A model generated the notes under the pieces. That model worked only from the letters and a program-made list of their open reading frames with translations. It made no database searches and had not been told where the DNA came from. Positions 7,739 to 11,933 of a DNA stretch of 11,933 nucleotides are shown piece by piece (within the stretch, counting starts at the first letter, position 1; each line of letters opens with the position of its first letter). The stretch covers positions 1-11,933 of the forward strand of contig CAMOXW010000205.1 of assembly GCA_946629405.1 (NCBI GenBank), read 5' to 3'. The translations under genes and the position numbers were made by a program. This DNA is from an uncultured Ruminococcus sp. (lineage in GTDB: Bacteria > Bacillota_A > Clostridia > Oscillospirales > Ruminococcaceae).

Positions 7739-8965
7739 TCAGATGCTTTCTCCGATGATCTTCTTGGGCTCAACTATCTTATTCTCGGAAACAGTTACGT
7801 TATGACCTACTACTGCGATACCCCAGTCATCGCGATTCTCAATAGTTTCCGGACTTGCGCCTATCTTTGCGCCGCCCTCTACAGTGCAGTCCTCTCCGAC
7901 GATAGCGTATTCAACAACAGCTCCGGACTTTATGACTGTGCCGGGCATGATTATGCTGTAGTTTACGGTAGCACCTTCCTCTATGGTAACACCTGAGAAG
8001 ACGATAGAGAAATCAACTGTTCCGTCGATATCGCTGCCCTCTGAGATCATGGAATTTTCGATATTAGCGTTGTCGCCAATGTACTGAGGAGGCATATTGT
8101 TATTGCGGGAATATATCTTCCAGCTCGGATCATACAGATCAAGCGGAACGCTTGGACTAAGAAGATCCATATTAGCTTCCCAGAGCGAATCGAGTGTTCC
8201 GACATCCTTCCAGTAGCCCTCGAACTCATAGGCGAAAAGTCTCTGCTTATCACGGAGCATGGATGTGATGATATCCTTTCCGAAGTCCTTCGACCACGCC
8301 TCACCGCGCTCACGCTTAGCATTTGCGTCCTCCTCATTCTCGATAAGGTACTTACGGAGCTTATCCCAGCTGAACACATAAATACCCATTGAAGCGAGGG
8401 TCGATTTAGGCTCCTTAGGCTTTTCAACGAAATCAATGACCTGATTCTGATCATCGCAGATCATTATTCCGAAGCGTGAAGCCTCAGCCTTCGGAACGTC
8501 TATTACAGAGATGGTGCAGTCTGCGTTGTTTGCAACGTGGAAATCGACCATCTTTGAGTAGTCCATTTTATAAATATGGTCGCCGCCAAGGACTACCACA
8601 TACTCAGGATTATATCTTTCAATGAAGCGAATATTCTGGTATATAGCGTTAGCTGTTCCCTCATACCATGATGCTCCTGTCTGTGTCTCATATGGCGGGA
8701 GAACATGAACGCCGCCGTTCATTTTATCAAGATCCCACGGCTGGCCATTGCCGATATACTCATTGAGCACGAGCGGCTGATACTGTGTCAGGACACCTAC
8801 TGTATCAATACCAGAATTGGTGCAGTTAGACAGCGGGAAATCTATCAGCCTGTATTTTCCGCCGTAAGGAACAGCAGGTTTAGCAACATTTTTAGTCAGT
8901 GCATATAGTCTGCTTCCCTGACCGCCGGCAAGGAGCATAGCAACGACTCTTTTTTTAGTATACAT
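7739..8965 (-). CDS. glgC: Glucose-1-phosphate adenylyltransferase, catalytic subunit (ADP-glucose pyrophosphorylase)
   Basis: A 408-residue enzyme that makes ADP-glucose and PPi from ATP and glucose-1-phosphate, the committed step of glycogen synthesis. All key motifs are intact: [10 protein letters not shown] (11-20), [16 protein letters not shown] (28-43), [10 protein letters not shown] (99-108), [11 protein letters not shown] (126-136) with the catalytic Asp129, FVEKP with Lys182 (equivalent to E. coli Lys195, glucose-1-phosphate binding), and GYWKDVGT. The C-terminal part is a left-handed beta-helix of hexapeptide repeats, which carries oligomerisation and allosteric contacts in the family. 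The start has TAGGAGGA on the minus strand about 5 nt upstream. It lies 31 nt after glgB and 16 nt before glgD, in one operon. Identity is secure. Confidence 0.97.
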   Translation of the reverse strand: MYTKKRVVAMLLAGGQGSRLYALTKNVAKPAVPYGGKYRLIDFPLSNCTNSGIDTVGVLTQYQPLVLNEYIGNGQPWDLDKMNGGVHVLPPYETQTGASWYEGTANAIYQNIRFIERYNPEYVVVLGGDHIYKMDYSKMVDFHVANNADCTISVIDVPKAEASRFGIMICDDQNQVIDFVEKPKEPKSTLASMGIYVFSWDKLRKYLIENEEDANAKRERGEAWSKDFGKDIITSMLRDKQRLFAYEFEGYWKDVGTLDSLWEANMDLLSPSVPLDLYDPSWKIYSRNNNMPPQYIGDNANIENSMISEGSDIDGTVDFSIVFSGVTIEEGATVNYSIIMPGTVIKSGAVVEYAIVGEDCTVEGGAKIGASPETIENRDDWGIAVVGHNVTVSENKIVEPKKIIGESI

Positions 8966-8996
8966 ATTATTCCTCCTAAGATGTTATAGCATTGTA

Positions 8997-10967
8997 TCAT
9001 TCAGATTTAGAAGAACGTCTTTTTCTTGGCTTCTTTTCTTCGGAAGGAGCTTCGTCAGACTTTGCCGTTCTCTTTTTTACCGGGGAATATCTGAGGTAAA
9101 TAACAGAGAGCGGAGCGAGTGTCATGGAGATGCTCTCGTCAAATCCGTGCATACCTATACTATCGGACTTGAACGATTTTTCTGTAATGCCTGATCCGCC
9201 GAATTCAACTGCATCGGTATTGAACACAAGCTTGTATCTGCCCTTTGCGGGAACGCCTATCCTGTAATCACGGCGTTCTACCGGTACAAAATTGCATACA
9301 GTGATGAGTTCTTCACCGTTATCGTCGATCCTTCGGAACGCGATTATACTTTGCTTGTAATCGTCATTGGATATCCAGCTGAAGCCGCTCCATGAATCGT
9401 CGTTCTGCCAGAAAGGAGAATTTTCAACGTAAAATTTATTGAGCTTTTCCGAGAATTTCAGGAGATTCCTGTGCGAATCAAATTCCATCAGGTTCCAGTC
9501 AAGCTGTGATTTATAGTTCCATTCGTTCATCTGACCGAATTCCTGTCCCATGAAAAGGAGCTTCTTTCCGGGGTGAGCCATCATATAAGCAAGAAATGCA
9601 CGGTATGAAGCGAATTTCTGTTCATATTCGCCCGGCATTTTGTTTATCATCGAGCACTTTCCGTAAACTACCTCGTCGTGCGAGATCGGAAGGATATAGT
9701 TCTCGGAGAAGGCATAGAAGAACGAAAATGTTAGCTTATCGTGATTGAAAGCACGGTATATCGGATCAAGCGACATATAGCTGAGCATATCATTCATCCA
9801 GCCCATGTTCCACTTGAAGTTGAAGCCGAGGCCGCCTATATCGGTAGGCTTTGTAACAAGCGGCCATGCTGTCGATTCCTCAGCGATCATCAGTGCATCG
9901 GGGTGCTTGTAGAATACCGCCTCGTTCAGGCGTTTAAGGAACTCCACAGCCTCAAGGTTCTCGTTTCCACCGTAGATATTCGCAGCCCATTCGCCGTCGC
10001 GCCTGTCATAGTCAAGGTAGAGCATCGAAGCAACAGCGTCAACGCGGAGACCGTCTACATGGAACTCGTCAAACCAGTAATTCGCACTTGAAATGAGGAA
10101 GGAGCAGACCTCAGCCTTGCCGTAGTCGAAAACTCTTGTGCCCCACGCCTTATGCTCTTTTTTACGTTCGTCGGTATACTCATAGCAGCATGTTCCGTCG
10201 AACTCATAGAGACCTGCTTCATCCTTCGGGAAATGTGCGGGTACCCAGTCGAGGATAACTCCTATGCCGTTCTCATGGAACATATCGACCATCTTCCTGA
10301 AATCATCAGGAGTACCATAGCGGGAGGTCGGCGCAAAGTAACCGGTTACCTGATAGCCCCATGAGCCGTCGAAGGGGTACTCAGTGAGCGGCATGAATTC
10401 AACATGGGTATATGACATTTTTTTCAGGTAAGGGATTATTTCATTTGCAAATGTAACATAGTCAAGGAAAACATCTTCGCCGTAGTTTTTCCATGAGCTA
10501 AGGTGTACCTCATAGATATTGACAGGGCTCTTGTATATACTTTTTTTCTTCTTTTCCTCGTACCATTTTGAATCAGCCCATTCGTAGCTGCTCTCGAAGA
10601 TCTTTGAGGCAGTACCGGGACGTGTCTCGAAGTGAGGGGCATAGGGATCTGCCTTGAGGAGTGTCCTGCCGTCCTTGGTCTCGATGCTGTACTTGTAAGT
10701 GTCAAACTGTGCAAGACCTGATATCTGGGCTTCCCATACTCCGTCAGCAATAAGATCCATTTTATTTGCGTTTCTGTCCCATTCGTTGAAATCGCCTACA
10801 ACAGAAATGCTTACTGCATTTGGCGCCCAGACACGGAAGGTAAAGATATGTCCCCGTCCTCTTTTTCTTGAATGGACGCCGAAGAATTTATACGCTTCAT
10901 AATTCTTTCCCTGATAGAACAGGTAAAGCGGAAAATCATTCGGATTAGTTACATTGTTAGCTGCCAT
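8997..10967 (-). CDS. glgB: 1,4-alpha-glucan branching enzyme (GH13)
   Basis: A 656-residue branching enzyme that cuts alpha-1,4-glucan and re-attaches the piece through alpha-1,6 bonds. A CBM48-type N-terminal domain (about 35-110, with FRVWAPNAVSISVVGDFNEW) precedes the GH13 barrel. Catalytic residues, placed by alignment to E. coli GlgB spacing, are the nucleophile Asp310 in DGLRVDAVASM, the acid Glu363 in MIAEESTAWP, and the transition-state Asp431 in PISHDEVVYGK. The barrel also shows MPLTEYPFDGSWGYQVTGYF and ILDWVPAHFPKD. It is shorter than the 728-residue E. coli enzyme because it lacks the extra N-terminal domain. The C-terminus carries an unusual tail of about 28 residues rich in Lys, Arg, Ser and Glu after VIYLRYSP. 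The start has AAAGGAGGT at close to ideal spacing. It is the first gene of the glg operon, with a promoter just upstream. Confidence 0.97.
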   Translation of the reverse strand: MAANNVTNPNDFPLYLFYQGKNYEAYKFFGVHSRKRGRGHIFTFRVWAPNAVSISVVGDFNEWDRNANKMDLIADGVWEAQISGLAQFDTYKYSIETKDGRTLLKADPYAPHFETRPGTASKIFESSYEWADSKWYEEKKKKSIYKSPVNIYEVHLSSWKNYGEDVFLDYVTFANEIIPYLKKMSYTHVEFMPLTEYPFDGSWGYQVTGYFAPTSRYGTPDDFRKMVDMFHENGIGVILDWVPAHFPKDEAGLYEFDGTCCYEYTDERKKEHKAWGTRVFDYGKAEVCSFLISSANYWFDEFHVDGLRVDAVASMLYLDYDRRDGEWAANIYGGNENLEAVEFLKRLNEAVFYKHPDALMIAEESTAWPLVTKPTDIGGLGFNFKWNMGWMNDMLSYMSLDPIYRAFNHDKLTFSFFYAFSENYILPISHDEVVYGKCSMINKMPGEYEQKFASYRAFLAYMMAHPGKKLLFMGQEFGQMNEWNYKSQLDWNLMEFDSHRNLLKFSEKLNKFYVENSPFWQNDDSWSGFSWISNDDYKQSIIAFRRIDDNGEELITVCNFVPVERRDYRIGVPAKGRYKLVFNTDAVEFGGSGITEKSFKSDSIGMHGFDESISMTLAPLSVIYLRYSPVKKRTAKSDEAPSEEKKPRKRRSSKSE

Positions 10968-10973
10968 AATTCA

Positions 10974-10983
10974 ACCTCCTTTG
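10974..10983 (-). promoter_or_regulatory. Strong ribosome binding site of glgB
   Basis: On the minus strand CAAAGGAGGT, a near-perfect complement to the 16S tail, ends 6 nt before the ATG at 10967. It fixes the glgB start and indicates high translation. Confidence 0.85.
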
Positions 10984-10991
10984 CTAATTAC

Positions 10992-11020
10992 ATTTTAACA
11001 GAATTCCCAGAATTATTCAA
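10992..11020 (-). promoter_or_regulatory. Predicted sigma-A-type promoter of the glg operon
   Basis: On the minus strand: -35 TTGAAT (11020-11015), a 17-nt spacer, and -10 TAAAAT (10997-10992) preceded by TGT, which makes an extended -10 (TGnTAAAAT). The expected transcription start near 10985 leaves a leader of under 20 nt, just long enough for the ribosome binding site. No riboswitch or attenuator therefore fits between this start and glgB. Predicted from sequence only. Confidence 0.65.
11002..11014. repeat. Short inverted repeat in the glgB promoter spacer (putative operator)
   Basis: AATTC-CCA-GAATT is a perfect 5-bp inverted repeat with a 3-nt centre. It lies wholly between the -35 and -10 boxes of the predicted glgB promoter. 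A protein bound here would block RNA polymerase, so an operator is plausible. Such a short AT-rich repeat can also arise by chance. Confidence 0.35.
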
Positions 11021-11145
11021 GCTTTTTCGCAAATCGGGTCAAAATTTCAGACGATACGCTAATTTTACTGCGTGTATTTAGTGCAATTTGACATATTTCA
11101 AAACAGGTAATACCAACTTCGTTCGTTAAAATGCACACATGATAC

Positions 11146-11933
11146 TTACGCAGAACGGGTCACTTTAAGGCCTAAAACTGTTACATCGTCAGGGCGGGAA
11201 GCCTGATTGAAAATGTCTGATTTTGCAGCTATCTCATCAACTATTTTTTTCAGATCGTCACACCCGAGAAGCAGTTCCTTTATGTATAGATATTCGCTTT
11301 CGCTTATGCCATCGGAGCACATTATAAGTATGTCCCCCTCGTCAAAATCAACATGGCTGAAATACGCCTCAGAACGCTCATATATACCTATCGGGAACGT
11401 CGGCGCAGCTACCTTTATCACTCCCCCTCTGTGACGGATGAGTGTCGAGGCGGCACCTGATTTTATTACCGTTAGTTCACAGCTGTCAAGGTCGATCCTC
11501 ACAGCATCGAGTGTGGCAAAGCTCTCCTCCTGAGACTTTGTTACCATGATCGAATTTATCAGCCTTACTGCCGAGGAACAGTTGACTCCGCTGGCAACAA
11601 GCCTGCGGAACATCCGAACGACTATACGCGATTCTACAGCTGCTTTTCTGCCGCTTCCCATTCCGTCAGAGAGTATCACATAGCTAACTCCGGTACCGTC
11701 ACTGAACACTGTTGAGGTGTCACCGTTATCCCGACAGCCGTCTGCGCTGTGTGCTGAACCGTATACTTCAAGAGAGTATTCCGGAGTTTCAAAAAGTCTT
11801 ATGCGAAGCTCCTTCCCCGAATTTACAGGCTCGGAGGAGCTCAGCGGGATATGCAGCTCATCTGAGATAAGGTCGCAGATACGAATTATGCTCCCGGGCG
11901 AGTCTTTATACTCAAAGTAGAGTTCAATAAGCA
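11146..11933 (-). CDS. spoIIE: SpoIIE-type PP2C serine phosphatase, C-terminal part; 5' end outside the window
   Basis: The frame stays open to the window edge, giving about 261 C-terminal residues. A GTG at 11709 is internal to the domain, not the start. Metal-binding and core motifs of the PP2C fold are present: NGDTSTVF followed by VILSDGMGSG, then SFATLDAVRIDL, IKSGAAS, APTFPIGIY, DEGDILIMCSDGISESE and RPDDVTVLGLKV. This order and the DGMGSG and FPIGI variants match the SpoIIE phosphatase domain better than generic RsbU-type phosphatases. In Bacillus, SpoIIE dephosphorylates SpoIIAA to activate sigma-F in the forespore and takes part in asymmetric division; it has about ten N-terminal membrane segments. 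Those would lie beyond the edge and cannot be checked here, so another SpoIIE-domain phosphatase remains possible. The stop is 178 nt upstream of glgB in the same direction. Confidence 0.85.
   Translation of the reverse strand, partial: LIELYFEYKDSPGSIIRICDLISDELHIPLSSSEPVNSGKELRIRLFETPEYSLEVYGSAHSADGCRDNGDTSTVFSDGTGVSYVILSDGMGSGRKAAVESRIVVRMFRRLVASGVNCSSAVRLINSIMVTKSQEESFATLDAVRIDLDSCELTVIKSGAASTLIRHRGGVIKVAAPTFPIGIYERSEAYFSHVDFDEGDILIMCSDGISESEYLYIKELLLGCDDLKKIVDEIAAKSDIFNQASRPDDVTVLGLKVTRSA

Noticed and set aside
7723..7773. N-terminal extension of glgD starting at 7773
   Set aside because: The added 17 residues are polar and unlike GlgD N-termini, would overlap the glgC end by 35 nt, and lack a ribosome binding site. 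The ATG at 7722 has GGAGGAG.
8966..8996. Possible regulatory hairpin between glgB and glgC
   Set aside because: Only a ribosome binding site is visible in the 31 nt; no stable stem can be drawn.
11088..11116. Plus-strand TTGACA with 17-nt spacing to TACCAA, a possible promoter
   Set aside because: The -10 is poor and no plus-strand gene follows; it would fire into the phosphatase gene antisense.
11707..11709. GTG at 11709 as the start of a short PP2C protein
   Set aside because: The same frame continues open to the window edge, and the residues just before it (NGDTST) belong to the conserved phosphatase core.

Overview
The window comes from a spore-former-type, low-to-moderate GC Gram-positive bacterium, most likely a Clostridia member of the Ruminococcus / Oscillospiraceae kind. 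This is inferred from three things: a glycogen operon with separate GlgC and GlgD subunits (a Firmicutes arrangement), a SpoIIE-type phosphatase, and strong AGGAGG-type ribosome binding sites in front of most genes. No mobile element, CRISPR array, tRNA or rRNA was seen. Nearly all of the DNA is coding, and there is no gene-free stretch longer than about 180 bases.

Left half, plus strand (1-5076): a compact, probably co-transcribed block. It holds a MoxR-type AAA+ ATPase (5' end outside the window), a DUF58 membrane protein, a large multi-spanning membrane protein with an extracellular transglutaminase-like domain, and a small DUF308/HdeD-like membrane protein. Spacings are 4 nt, a 1-nt overlap (TAATG) and 12 nt. 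MoxR, DUF58 and transglutaminase recur together in many bacteria and probably form an envelope-linked chaperone/assembly module, but the substrate is not known from the sequence. The block ends in a strong intrinsic terminator at 5092-5126, followed by a second, probably bidirectional hairpin at 5135-5169.

Right half, minus strand (5167-10967): a classical glycogen synthesis operon transcribed glgB - glgC - glgD - glgA, with gaps of 31, 16 and 15 nt. GlgC makes ADP-glucose from glucose-1-phosphate and ATP. GlgD is a paralogue whose nucleotide-binding signature is destroyed, so it is probably a regulatory partner of GlgC. GlgA polymerises ADP-glucose into alpha-1,4-glucan, and GlgB adds alpha-1,6 branches. 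A good sigma-A-like promoter with an extended -10 lies just upstream of glgB, with a 13-bp inverted repeat exactly in the -35/-10 spacer that could be an operator. No glycogen phosphorylase or debranching enzyme gene is in the window.

Far right, minus strand (11146-11933): the C-terminal part of a SpoIIE-type PP2C serine phosphatase, whose 5' end lies beyond the window. It is followed by about 180 bases of non-coding DNA before glgB, and no obvious terminator separates the two.

No wholly new system is evident. The points most worth a second look are the transglutaminase with a Glu in place of the usual catalytic Asp, the GlgA lacking the lysine of the KxGGL motif, the putative operator in the glgB promoter, the charged tail on GlgB, and the poorly understood MoxR-DUF58-transglutaminase-DUF308 block.
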